Shown one piece after another: positions 54,701 to 62,335 of a DNA stretch of 64,000 nt. The stretch spans positions 47,267,540 through 47,331,539 of the forward strand of contig CP154955.1 in assembly GCA_039621445.1 (NCBI GenBank), written 5' to 3'. The DNA comes from Euglena gracilis. Its lineage: Eukaryota > Euglenida > Euglenophyceae > Euglenales. The first letter of the stretch is position 1. Each line of letters starts with the position of its first letter. The notes below the pieces were generated by a model. It was not told the origin of the DNA. It did no database searches and worked only from the letters and a program-made list of their open reading frames with translations. The position numbers and the translations under genes are program-made.

Positions 54701-57700
54701 ACCCCCGGGGGGGCAGCCTGGGGTACCAAGGGTCGGGTGAGTCCTTGCCAAAAGGGTAAAGAAAACGGGATCGGTCGCCGAACAGTGGTGCCTGCCCTCC
54801 CCCCCCCGAAACCCTACGAAGGGGGGTCGGCAGGGGTGCTATGGGATGCCTGCTCCTAACACCCACCCACCCCGGGGTGGGGTAGGCACCTGACTAAAAA
54901 AAAAGCCTGCTCCAGAAATAAGACAAAAATAGATAAGATGGATAAAATGGATAGGATGGGTCAAGTTTGGGGGAGGGGTCGGGGATGTTGGGGGGGGGGT
55001 GTGGGGGGTGTCGGGGGGGTGTAGGTAAATGTCCGGTGTGGGCTCCAGTTTTTGCAATACCTCGGGTCGGGGGACACTCCCCCCGAGGTATTGCAAAAAC
55101 TGTCTCCTGCACTTGACATTTACCCCCACACCCCCCACCCCCCCCCACGCTTGACCAGTGTAGGAGCCAGTTTTTGCAATACATGCTCCCCCCACCTCAA
55201 CGCTGGCGCAGTCCGGGTGACCGAAGCGCCGGGTCTAGATAACCTGTGCCTTTTGACGTGGCTTTATGCATTTGAAAAGTCTCTCTGGATGTTATTTATT
55301 CAGATGTTATTTTTTCCGGATGTTATTTTTTCCAGATGTTATTTTTTCCTATGACAGTATGCCAAAGTGAAGCAGCATTTTCCAGAAAGAGCAAAGGTTT
55401 CTGGAACTCATGACAGGATTTCGTTTGGATGAAGAATGGTCCCAGCTGACAAGTCCCAAGTTGGTCTCTTCCTTGTTTTTTTGAGTAAAAAAAAAAAAAA
55501 AAGTTCCTCAATTTCTTGGATGCATTTGATTTGGAGGGTACTTCAGATTGTTTAATGTGTCCTCAAATAACTATGGGTAAATTTTGATCAAGAAAAAATC
55601 GCTGGAAGCGACGATGGAATTTATTGATGGATAAAAACTATATATAATTTATTATATTATAATTATTGATAGATATATTTTTTTGTTTAGCATAAAAATC
55701 ATGTTACTGGCTGCCACTGTATAAAAAAGCCTGTTCAAAGAAACATCTCCATGTTCAAAGAAAAACCGTTATCTATAAATTTAAAACTCTCATTTTTTTG
55801 TGTTTTTGTTTATTTTAAGTTCATAAAATCAAAAAGGTGTGTTTTTTGTTTCTGTGCTGGAAGGTTTTGTTGAATTTATTTTCTTAAAGAAAATTCGATT
55901 AATTTGTTTTTATGCACATTTTTTGATCTTTCCAAATTTCCCAAACTCTTTCCAAATTTCATGACACAGTGGGATAAGGTTCACGAATGAAAAATATTAT
56001 GAAAAGTGCTATCAAAAATATTGAAACAGAAAGTGTGTTTTTTTTTGATTTAGCAGAACTTCAGGAAATTCAGGTCTGCCCCATGCCTGAAACCCCTCTC
56101 CGCCCGTTGTTGTCAAAAAGGAGCCTGATCCCCCCCACCCATTGCCGCCCGCAGCTCCTCCAGAGCCAGGACCTGGTGGCAGAGGAGGAGGACCTCCGGA
56201 CGGCGCTGGCTGCCAAGTTGGCTGAGGAGCTGGCAGCCCTCGGGGCAGCGTGGAGGGATCGGACGTCCGCCCTGAAGCGCTTGGTGTGGCTGGCTGGCAT
56301 GGACCATCCACCCTCCCTCACGCACGGCCATTTGGATTGCATATGCATTTTTTATATTCTTTCTTGCTGCTTTTGTCTGCCACGCATCATCAAAAGTGAA
56401 CAAATTGGCCAGAAGCATAAGAGGTCCAAAACCACAAGGTCCAAAAGAGGCCAAAGTGGTCAAAGAGCTGGAAGCAGTCAAAAGCAGTCAAACGCATTGA
56501 AGAGCTGCAAGAAGTAGCAAGGGTATTATTGAGGTTAAAGGTGATGCAGGCGATGGGACTATGAAGGGCGATGCTGGGCTATGCAGGGCGATGTAATATT
56601 TAAAGGGGTAGGTGACCGAAGGTGCTTGGATCCCCCAAAATAATCCTCCTCCCATTTCCTTACCGAACCTCACAGAGAACCATTTTCCTTGTGCAACGTT
56701 TGCATGCTTTCCACCATTTCCCAATCAGCAACAGATGGAAAAATAGCCAAATGCGCATTTCCGAGATGAAGGTGCGCAGTGTTGAACACAGGTTTAACGC
56801 ATTTCGCAAATCTGCCCCAAAAAGTACAAGAAAATTGCCAAACAATATTGTCACCTCGATGAGGGGATTTCAGCCGACCCAATAATATGGGGTGGGGGTT
56901 ATCTTTCTGCGCAGTCATGCACTTTCTTATCTTCTAGCTTTAAAAATCAAGCTCAGCTTCCCATCTTTCTTGAATCACGCGCCGTTTTCACAACACAAGC
57001 CGTGGAATTTATTTTTGTTTCCCGGCGGTCATGTCGGTCACATCGGTCACACCCCCGCCCCCCTCCCCCACAGTTGCTGGTGGTCGGGGTGCTGAACATG
57101 CGGGAGGCACTGGGCCGGGCCGACATTGCCCGGGAGGCCGCGGAGGGCCTGCTCTCCCTCAGCGCCGTTGTGAGGCTGGGCAGCCCCCTGCCGACCGACC
57201 CACAGGTGACAGCAACATGGCAGTTTCGTTTGGATGGGTCGGCGTGTGCATTACTATTTATTATATCCATATGTGTGTCTCATTTTTTTTATATCAATGT
57301 CTCTTTTGGGGAACCCTCAAATGCACAACCCTTCAATCTTAGGCGGCCTAATTCGCACTTGAGCTTTTTTCTTTTTATTTGCGCACTTGCGCAAATTTAC
57401 GAATTTTTTTGATTCTGCTTTGTTTCGGCTGTGAAGGTCAGGGGGGTTTGAAAACACGTTGACGAGAGAGTGCAAAAAATGAGCGAAATTCTGATTTTGG
57501 CGGTGTGACCCCCAGGACTTTGGCAAAAAATGGTGTTTTTGGGGGGTGCGGAAATGGACTTTGTACGTTGAAACCCCCGGGACCTTGCCGGCCCACACTG
57601 AAAAAAAAACGCAAAAAAGCACCATAGGAACGGGACCTTTACTGCCCTTGTTGCTCCTTTCGGCTGTGTCCCGGGTGTGTCCGAACTGCCGGCGGTGTGC

Positions 57701-60700
57701 GTCCTGGGTTTTTGCCGGACTGCTTTGCTTGCGACGCCTTGGTGTGGTGTTTTGGGGCTGTTTGTTAAAGCGCGGGGAGGAGGTGCGGGGGGTGTGTGTG
57801 TGTGGTGTGACCAAGCCGGCGGGAAGGACGATGGGGAAGGAAGGTGAGTGCGGGGTGTTTGGCAAGGGAAGCGCAGGGGGGAAGAAATGGGGTCCGCAGG
57901 GAATGAAGGGGATGGGTGTCTCCCACCCGGCTTATGCCCGGGATCCGCACAACCAGTTGTGTGGCAAAGAATCCAGCGGAATAAGCCCAACACTGGAAGG
58001 ACAAAATTGTGTTTATTTGCGCAAATGCGCGCACCAACATGTTTACGTTTGTTTGCGCAATTGCACAAATATGCATAAACATGTCCTTCAAAGATTGGGC
58101 TTTAGTACCCATGAACTGACGCTGTTGATAAACGGCGTGACAAAGGGGCCGTGAGTGCGCAGACCAACGGGCCGTCCAGTTGGTGGGTTTGCCACAGTGT
58201 TTGTCAACGCGCAAGCTTATTTGCGCATGCGCACAAAGCATGTTTGCGCATTTGCGCAAATGCGCGCATAACACAAGAAGAACGGTGTGATGGCACAACC
58301 GTCAAACACCGACAGCATGGTTTATTTGCGCATTTGCGCGCATCACGTTGTTTGTGCGCAAATGCGCAAATAAACAAAGAAGACGTCCAGTTGTTTATTT
58401 GCGCATTTTGCGCCCACAAACAACGTGATGCGCGCAAATGCGCAAATAAACCACCAGAGAAGTGTGGTTTATTTGCCCATTTGCTACCCTTGTGTTTGTG
58501 CGCAACCCAAATAAAAAAGTCTTCCAATTTATTGTGCTTTTTTTTGCATTGCGCCCACAAAAAGACATGATCTCTTGAATGGGCAAACCAAACCAAAACA
58601 AGTCCAGGCACCAATTGGGTTATTTGTGCGCTACTGCTGCGCCTCAGTGCTTGTGAGCAGGCGCATATGGTGCAAAACACCAACAGCGACAATCACCCCC
58701 GGCATATGGTGTATTGTGCGTTGCCATGCAGGAAACCCACAAAGATAGATAAGTCTTGAAGCTTTAGTGGGTTCACAAACCACCACCCGCACTGGTGCCA
58801 TTTTGGGCAGTGATGGGGGCCCGCTCCTGCGCTTCCGCTTTGCTCTCCCCCCCGCTGCTGCAGCCACAGGGCCGCTCTTGCACCACCCAGCAGCCACCAG
58901 CGGAAACAACACCCTCCCCTCCACCGGCGTGCCATTTCGGGTTAAACTGCGACGTGGTGCCAGTGCAAACCCAGCGGAGGATTTATTTGATTTGGTGCAT
59001 TTTGTGCCAAAAAATTAAGTTATTTTCCAAAAACCTTTTTACATTTCATTTCGACATTTGTTTTCAGGTGCCAAATTTTGTCTTCTTGTAACGCAGTCCT
59101 GTTGCAGAAAAGGTGTAGTCACAGGTAGTTTGCCCGTCATCAATTCATGACGTTTAACTGCTAAACAGATGACGCCAAAACAACAGGCCGTTCGGGCCGG
59201 GTAACAGCAGTGCAAATGTACACACGTAAGGCAGGCAAATTTTGCTAGTCACATGCCGTGTTCCAGTGAACACTACACACCACCTCTCACCACAAATTTC
59301 ATCACCACATAATCGTGGTGCAAATCAATGGTTGGCGTGAGGAATCGCGTTCGCCAGCTGTGACGGAGGAGGAGTTGGTATCGCACAACTGATGTGTGTT
59401 GGTGCGCGCATTTGCGCAAGTAAACACAATTTTGTTTGTGTGCTCTAAGGCTCCTGCAAACACATCATTTTGAAGCGGTGTATAAAATGTTTGTGCGCGC
59501 ATTTGCGCAAATGCGCGCACAAACGTAATTGTGTTTATTTGCGCAATTGTGCGCACCAACACGCCCATCACGTTTTTAAACCTCGTAGGGTCATTGTCGT
59601 CATTGGTGTCTTTTAACATAGAAAGTAAAAGTACATGTTTCTTTGCTCATTTTCGCAAATGAACATAAACATGTTGGTGCGCGCATTTGCGCAAATGCGC
59701 GCACCAAAAAAAAATTGTTTGTGCGCGCATTTGCGCCGACCAACACATCATTTTATCATCATCCGTTTACGTTTTATTTGCGCAAATGCGCCCAAAAACA
59801 CCATTGTTTTTATTTGCGCAAATGCGCCCACAAATACAAATCAGTTGCGTGACCGCTGGCTGACGTAGTCTGTGGTGTGTGATCTAATGAGGCTCCGTGT
59901 GTTCTTACCGGTGGCGGTAGTATCCAAGCCAGTTCAGCCAGGACGTCAGCACCATTTCCAAGTGTCGTAACACAGGGTGTGTGCCTCTCTCCTGTTTGAT
60001 CTGTTTGATGTACAAAAGCACAAGTCTCACCCTCTGCCCTCTTGGCGTCATTTGGTAAGCAGCATTTACACCAAACTACTGGGAGTTAATCCCCTCCAAT
60101 AGAGGGGTGTCACAGTTCATAAATCGTGTTCCGCGTGCCAGGGTACAGGGTCCAGGAATTTCGTAAAATTTGCGCATTTGCGCAAATGCGCAAATTCTAA
60201 AGGAAAAACCCTTAAGTGCGACTTCGGCCGCCTAAGTCAATGCTTACACCCTTAATTGACCTAATTTTCATAAAGCCTTTTTTCCCCCCGTGTGTGTTCT
60301 TCTGATTGATTTGGTTTATGTTGCTTTTGGGCGAACATGCCAACACATTTCTTTCATCTCCGCAAACTGTCACCGCCACACCATTGCTTAACTCCTGTCC
60401 TACTCCACCCCCCCGGGGGGGGGTGACTGACTGGTTTTTTCAGAGCGACTGACTGGTTTTTTTGGCCCAGAGCCCCCCCCCCCCTGAAGGTGGGGTAGGC
60501 CCAAAATGAAAAGTGGCTGGCCTGGTGCCGAAGGCGCCGGAAAATTTTGGATTTTTTGAGATTTTTTTTTGGCAAAATTCCATTGCCTCCTGAAGAGTGG
60601 CCGATCCCCCCGGGGGGGGGGGTAAAGTGAAAGTGACTGACCGGTTTTTCAGAGTGGAAAATGCCCCCCCCCCTCCCCCCCCCCGGGGTCGCTAAGCAAT

Positions 60701-61956
60701 GGTGTGGTCACAGCACATCTGTTCTCAAACTGGGCAGGTGTATTTCTCCCAAATCTGGACCGCATCTTGATTGCAGTTTGGAAGTCCGCTGCAACTGCAA
60801 CCCCAGACGGCCGCCATGTCACGCCCAAGCGTTTTTTGAGGTTAGCGGTTAATGGGGTTTGTGGGTTGCCGTGTCGTGTGACACCTTGGAGGGTGCTTTC
60901 TCCATATGGCACACGGTACTGACTGACCCCCCCCCCCACACACACAGCACCCGCACAGCCAGGACCTGGTAGCAGAGGAAGAGGGCCAGCGGACAGTGCT
61001 GATGGCCGAGGCAGCGGATGGGTTCGTGGCCCTCGGCGCAACGTGGCAGGAGTCCATCTCGGCCCTGAAGCGCCTGGTGTGCGTGTCCCCCCTCTTGCCT
61101 TCCCACTGTCTTTCGCCGGACAAAGTCTCTTTTCGTTTGTTGATCGGATAACGTTGTGTATGACAACAGCAGAACAGTAACAACTGTGGGGGTTTTTTTT
61201 GGTTTTTTTTTATTTTATATGATTTGTTTGATATGATATAGCTTTGCATATATGCCCCAACAGGAGGACTGAAACAACTGTGGGTGTTTTAATTATTTTT
61301 TATTGTCTATTTTTATAATTTATTATTATTTTATTATTATTATGTAAACCCCCCCCAAATAATACCCCCCCCCGGGGTATTATTTTTTCGCCCGAAGTCC
61401 CGGCCCGAGGGGGGGGGGGTATTATTTGGGGGGGGTATTATTTTTCCAAAATTTTCGAAATTTTTCGAAGTCCCGTAAAACCCAAAATAGCACCCAAAAC
61501 CCCCTTTGGGGTCATTTTTTGCACTTTCTTGTGAAATTTACCATTTTATGGAGGTTAGATGAGCCAGAAAAATTGATTTTTTTTCGTAATTTGTTGTCAG
61601 AGATTGTGGTTTTTACCGACATTTTCAGGTCAACAATCCGGGCCTTCGGCCCGGAACAGGGGGGGGGTATTATTTCGGCGGCCGAAGTCGGACCCCGAGG
61701 GGGGGGGGGTATTATTTGGGGGGGGATTATTTGGGGGGGGGGTTATTATTTTGTAAGTATTTATTATTTTATATATATATTTTTGTTGTTGTTGTTGTTG
61801 TTATTATTATTATTATTATTACAGACGCTGGTGGTCGGGGTGCTCAACATGCGGGAGGCGCTGGGCCGGGCCACCATCGCCCGGGAGGCCGCGGAGGGTC
61901 TGCTCTCCCTGAGCGCCGACATGGGGCTCGTTGGCCGCCCACCCGCGGTCGCACAG
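38739..61956 (+). CDS. Large coiled-coil protein gene, about 19 exons, continuing
   Basis: GC3-rich exons of 14 to 78 codons, almost all phase 0 with GT-AG introns of about 45 bases to 3.7 kb, form one long + strand series. Most encode Glu/Ala/Leu/Arg-rich heptad-like helices (for example [20 protein letters not shown]), separated by Pro/Ser/Thr-rich linkers carrying SQT, TQT and AQTE words. The layout of helices and disordered linkers suggests a cytoskeletal, centrosomal/basal-body or vesicle-tethering scaffold; this is inference. No enzymatic domain is seen. The last four exons are a duplicated two-exon module. Neither the start nor the stop lies clearly in the window. Phases around 44.2-47.2 kb do not all join, so an exon or boundary there is wrong. 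Confidence 0.7.
39793..39924 (+). CDS. Coiled-coil gene exon 2
   Basis: The acceptor GGGCCGTAG and donor CTG|GTACGC frame exactly 44 codons, phase 0 at both ends. It reads [20 protein letters not shown], then [20 protein letters not shown], a long amphipathic helix typical of coiled coils. Confidence 0.85.
40179..40244 (+). CDS. Coiled-coil gene exon 3a
   Basis: The acceptor CGTCTACAG starts 22 phase-0 codons: [20 protein letters not shown], then RT. Possible donors are ACA|GTGGTG here or GTG|GTGCCC three bases later. The reading frame changes between this exon and the next, only about 45 bases on. Confidence 0.65.
40289..40402 (+). CDS. Coiled-coil gene exon 3b
   Basis: The acceptor GGCCACCAG and donor CGG|GTGTCA frame 38 phase-0 codons: [20 protein letters not shown], then [18 protein letters not shown]. 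It is a strong coiled-coil helix. The 42-45-base gap from exon 3a is either a very short intron or a frameshift. Confidence 0.8.
40837..40974 (+). CDS. Coiled-coil gene exon 4
   Basis: The acceptor CCGCCTGCAG frames 46 phase-0 codons: [20 protein letters not shown], then [20 protein letters not shown]. The donor CAG|GTGTGT is the first unit of a 410-base GT repeat. Confidence 0.85.
40975..41386. repeat. (GT)n-rich microsatellite containing a 5' splice site
   Basis: About 410 bases of TGTGTG interrupted by TCTGTCTG, TGCC and TGCG. It begins directly at the donor of exon 4, so many equivalent GTGTGT sites follow the true one. Read as protein it gives only VCVCV. Confidence 0.95.
41927..42019 (+). 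CDS. Coiled-coil gene exon 5
   Basis: The acceptor TACGACGCAG and donor CAG|GTTCGT frame 31 phase-0 codons: [20 protein letters not shown], then [12 protein letters not shown] Pro/Ser linker leads into a helix. Confidence 0.82.
43226..43342 (+). CDS. Coiled-coil gene exon 6
   Basis: The acceptor GACCCACAG starts phase-0 codons [20 protein letters not shown], then [19 protein letters not shown]. Donors GAA|GTCCCA (43343) and GGG|GTCTGC (43352) are both in phase 0; I took the first. The helix is followed by a Pro-rich linker. Confidence 0.72.
44193..44271 (+). CDS. Coiled-coil gene exon 7
   Basis: The acceptor CCTGGCAG and donor G|GTAAGG (close to consensus) frame 26 codons plus one base: [20 protein letters not shown], then AKRSCI. 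It ends in phase 1, unlike its neighbours. Confidence 0.65.
44674..44715 (+). CDS. Small candidate exon 8
   Basis: An excellent polypyrimidine tract and acceptor (TTCTCTTCCTTTCCAG) and a consensus donor (CAA|GTGAGC) bound 42 bases. From phase 1 it reads [14 protein letters not shown]; in phase 0 it reads [14 protein letters not shown]. The splice sites are convincing but the phase to exon 9 does not fit. Confidence 0.45.
45071..45252 (+). CDS. Coiled-coil gene exon 9 (Ala-rich helix)
   Basis: Very GC3-rich reading [20 protein letters not shown], then [20 protein letters not shown], ending at G|GTGCTT in phase 1. This is the most Ala-rich helix of the protein. The left boundary (CCAAAAG) is tentative, because the first 15 codons are Arg-rich and may be non-coding. 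Confidence 0.7.
45978..46212 (+). CDS. Coiled-coil gene exon 10
   Basis: The acceptor AACGGATAG in phase 1 continues exon 9 correctly. It reads [20 protein letters not shown], a run of eight Ala codons (GCC repeats), a Pro/Arg linker, then [20 protein letters not shown]. The donor is uncertain: GG|GTGGCC at 46213 or GAT|GTGTGG about 25 bases earlier. Confidence 0.72.
47203..47412 (+). CDS. Coiled-coil gene exon 11
   Basis: The acceptor GCTCACTTGCAG and donor GCG|GTGATG frame 70 phase-0 codons: [20 protein letters not shown], then [20 protein letters not shown] and [20 protein letters not shown]. Codon third positions are almost all G/C. Confidence 0.82.
48925..49044 (+). CDS. Coiled-coil gene exon 12 (TQT linker)
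   Basis: The acceptor TTGTGCACAG and donor GAG|GTAACC frame 40 phase-0 codons: [20 protein letters not shown], then [20 protein letters not shown]. The SQT and TQT words resemble dynein light-chain LC8 docking sites. The donor coincides with the edge of an AAATAATACCCC element. Confidence 0.83.
49045..49452. mobile_element. Foldback element family 6 (AAATAATACCCC ends), copy 1
   Basis: It starts with GTAACCCCCCCAAATAATAC at the donor of exon 12 and ends with GGGGGTATTATTTGGGGGGG. Both halves carry GGGGTATTATTT units, TCGCCCGAAGTCCCGGCCCG and GGCGGCCGAAGTCGGACCCC. The copy at 61345-61755 in a later intron of the same gene is nearly identical over 400 bases. Confidence 0.82.
50051..50172. mobile_element. 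Foldback element family 1, compact copy
   Basis: The clearest member: CCCTACCCCCCCCCC, then CGGGAAACTGTC at the left, and GACAGTTTCCCGAGGGGG then GGGGTAGG at the right, about 25-bp inverted ends. Two CGAGAACCTGTCAGGGTCC units are inside. Confidence 0.82.
50240..50281 (+). CDS. Candidate small exon ([14 protein letters not shown])
   Basis: The acceptor TCTGCGTGCAG is followed by 14 phase-0 codons resembling the [10 protein letters not shown] linker of exon 13. There is no GT at the right (CAG|GCTTCT, possibly a GC donor). In frame with both neighbours. Confidence 0.35.
50812..51260. mobile_element. Foldback element family 3 copy
   Basis: It begins GGCATTTGCTTAAGGGATTG and ends GGTCCTTAAGCAAAAGCCTG. 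It shares with 14036-14376 the CAGTACCCCC inner ends, GGACTGCAGCTAGTCCAAAT, CAGTGACCGGCGCGAAGCGC and GCGCAGCGCCGGAGGAAAA. Confidence 0.8.
51382..51486 (+). CDS. Coiled-coil gene exon 13 (AQTE linker)
   Basis: The acceptor GTCAAATGCAG and donor AAG|GTATCG frame 35 phase-0 codons: [20 protein letters not shown], then [15 protein letters not shown]. Its order of SQT, P-x-AEA, (A/T)QT(D/E)E and Pro/Glu tail repeats that of exon 12, so the two exons are probably an old duplication. Confidence 0.82.
51538..51750. repeat. (TA)n microsatellite
   Basis: About 210 bases of near-pure TATATA with TACATA variants in the intron after exon 13. Confidence 0.95.
52447..52870. repeat. TATATTTGGGG-type repeat region
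   Basis: The left part has AACCCCCCCCCAAATATAAAC then GGTTTTATATTTGGG; the right part has GGTTTTATGTTCGGG, TTTTTATATTGGGG and GGGTTTATATTTG. CGGCGCTTTGCGCCGG forms a hairpin. The architecture is that of family 6 with a different A/T word. Confidence 0.6.
52906..52959 (+). CDS. Candidate exon ([17 protein letters not shown])
   Basis: The acceptor CACACTTTCCAG starts phase-0 codons [18 protein letters not shown]. The splice site and bias are good but no GT donor follows. It may be a real exon with a nonconventional right boundary, or chance. Confidence 0.3.
53583..53795. repeat. 22-bp minisatellite, about 9.7 copies
   Basis: The unit CCATTCATGTATCAGTATGG plus CG is repeated nearly perfectly. 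One copy reads ATGATTCAG instead of ATGTATCAG. Each junction forms ATGGCGCCAT. The array ends 15 bases before exon 14. The unit contains in-frame ATG codons and has no stop, giving [20 protein letters not shown] periodicity if read through. Confidence 0.95.
53811..53888 (+). CDS. Coiled-coil gene exon 14
   Basis: The acceptor TGCCCCTGCAG and donor GAG|GTGTGC frame 26 phase-0 codons: [20 protein letters not shown], then GHGLLE. It is a linker-type exon like 12 and 13. Confidence 0.75.
54361..54501 (+). CDS. Coiled-coil gene exon 15
   Basis: The acceptor CGTCCCTGCAG and donor CTG|GTGTAC frame 47 phase-0 codons: [20 protein letters not shown], then [20 protein letters not shown]. It is a disordered Pro/Gly/Ser linker. 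The donor is 26 bases from the left end of a TA-flanked element. Confidence 0.75.
54650..54905. mobile_element. Dispersed element family 5, inverted copy
   Basis: It is the reverse complement of the first part of 18100-18465: AAAGGGTAAAGAAAACGGGA, GGTCGGCAGGGGTGCTATGG and GGTAGGCACCTGACTAAAAA. It is nested in the 832-bp element. Confidence 0.7.
55087..55184. mobile_element. 98-bp foldback with ATTGCAAAAACTG ends
   Basis: TATTGCAAAAACTGTCTCCT at the left and AGGAGCCAGTTTTTGCAATA at the right are complementary except for one base in the middle. An additional inverted half-copy lies at 55021-55061. Same ends as the 650-bp element at 6958-7607. Confidence 0.8.
56155..56283 (+). CDS. Coiled-coil gene exon 16 (module A, copy 1)
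   Basis: The acceptor TGCCGCCCGCAG and donor TTG|GTGTGG frame 43 phase-0 codons: [20 protein letters not shown], then [20 protein letters not shown] and KRL. Exon 18 has the same length and phase with 25 of 43 residues identical by my count. Confidence 0.87.
57074..57205 (+). CDS. Coiled-coil gene exon 17 (module B, copy 1)
   Basis: The acceptor TCCCCCACAG and donor CAG|GTGACA frame 44 phase-0 codons: [20 protein letters not shown], then [20 protein letters not shown]. Exon 19 is the same length, with 32 of 44 residues identical and 29 of the first 31. Confidence 0.88.
57338..60236. mobile_element. 2.9-kb foldback element with long inverted ends and GCGCAAAT palindromes
   Basis: The left arm starts CTTAGGCGGCCTAATTCGCA and the right arm ends TGCGACTTCGGCCGCCTAAG. 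Similarity of the arms extends about 65-75 bases to AAATTTACGAA. TCAAT directly flanks both sides, a likely target duplication. The interior is filled with TTTGCGCAAATGCGC-type palindromes, most dense near 58.0-58.5 and 59.4-59.85 kb. Frames inside (for example 57546-58154) do not resemble a transposase. It occupies most of the intron between exons 17 and 18. Confidence 0.82.
60376..60707. mobile_element. MITE-like element family 2 copy
   Basis: Perfect 15-bp inverted ends CCACACCATTGCTTA and TAAGCAATGGTGTGG. The base that differs from the 28948 copy (C for T) is changed on both ends, so complementarity is kept. Same GTGACTGACTGG interior. It lies in the same intron as the 2.9-kb element. Confidence 0.87.
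60948..61076 (+). CDS. Coiled-coil gene exon 18 (module A, copy 2)
   Basis: The acceptor CACACACAG and donor CTG|GTGTGC frame 43 phase-0 codons: [20 protein letters not shown], then [20 protein letters not shown] and KRL. It is paralogous to exon 16 ([16 protein letters not shown] and SALKRL shared). It lacks an internal Met near the start, so it is easy to miss by start-codon-based searches. Confidence 0.85.
61345..61755. mobile_element. Foldback element family 6, copy 2
   Basis: Nearly the same sequence as 49045-49452: GTAAACCCCCCCCAAATAAT, TCGCCCGAAGTCCCGGCCCG, GGGCCTTCGGCCCGGAAC, GGCGGCCGAAGTCGGACCCC, GTATTATTTGGGGGG. It lies between exons 18 and 19 rather than at a splice site. Confidence 0.82.
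61825..61956 (+). CDS. Coiled-coil gene exon 19 (module B, copy 2)
   Basis: The acceptor ATTATTATTACAG and donor CAG|GTGAGG frame 44 phase-0 codons: [20 protein letters not shown], then [20 protein letters not shown]. It is the paralogue of exon 17. The good donor shows the gene continues beyond this exon. Confidence 0.88.
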
Positions 61957-62239
61957 GTGAGGTTTCCTTGACAGCTTCGCTGTGTGGTCTGCGTGGACAA
62001 AGCCTTTCTCAAGCCGAAGGGGACTGTGTCACCCAGCCAGTCAGCCAGCACCTCCGAGCTGGGGTGCCAACCCCCCCTGGGTCCACCGAAAGAATTTATG
62101 GTGCGAAGTGCCAAAGTTGTTTGAAACAAAGCAGGTCCAAAATGCCAGCGACGGTGTTCTAGAAAGTTTCGGAGGGCCACCACAAATTTCTACATATTTC
62201 CAGTCAGCTGGCTTTGACAGGGAGCCTCCCATTTCCTGA

Positions 62240-62335
62240 AAAGCAAATTCATGGAAATTCACGGAGGATCACGGAAATGGCCGGGAGGCCATTTTCACTG
62301 AAATCACGGAAATTCACGGAAAATTCACGGATGAG
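62240..62335. repeat. ATTCACGGAAAATCACGG-type repeat
   Basis: Six to seven copies of A(A/T)TCACGGAAA/GGA-like units around a GGCCGGGAGGCC block. A tighter tandem version (five TCACGGAAAA units) is at 63524-63566, on the other side of the integrase fragment. Confidence 0.75.

Larger units (their letters stand above)
54528..55359. mobile_element. 832-bp element with perfect 25-bp inverted ends and nested insertions
   Basis: The left end TACTGTCATAGGAAAAAATA (25 bp in all, ending ACATC) has its exact reverse complement at 55335-55359. TA at both outer edges could be a Tc1/mariner-type target site. Inside, the GGAAAAAATAACATC word is repeated next to each end. A family-5 copy (54650-54905) and an ATTGCAAAAACTG element (55021-55184) fill the middle. 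No transposase is seen. Confidence 0.82.

Noticed and set aside
57546-58154. 202-residue open frame inside the 2.9-kb element as a transposase
   Set aside because: No DDE/DDD layout, zinc finger or helix-turn-helix is visible. The tail is made of translated GCGCAAAT palindromes (YLRKCAHQ...), so it is probably non-coding.
58021-59852. CRISPR-like array of GCGCAAATGCGC palindromes
   Set aside because: Spacing is irregular, units vary and are themselves palindromic, and the setting is a eukaryotic intron. They fit subterminal repeats of a foldback element.
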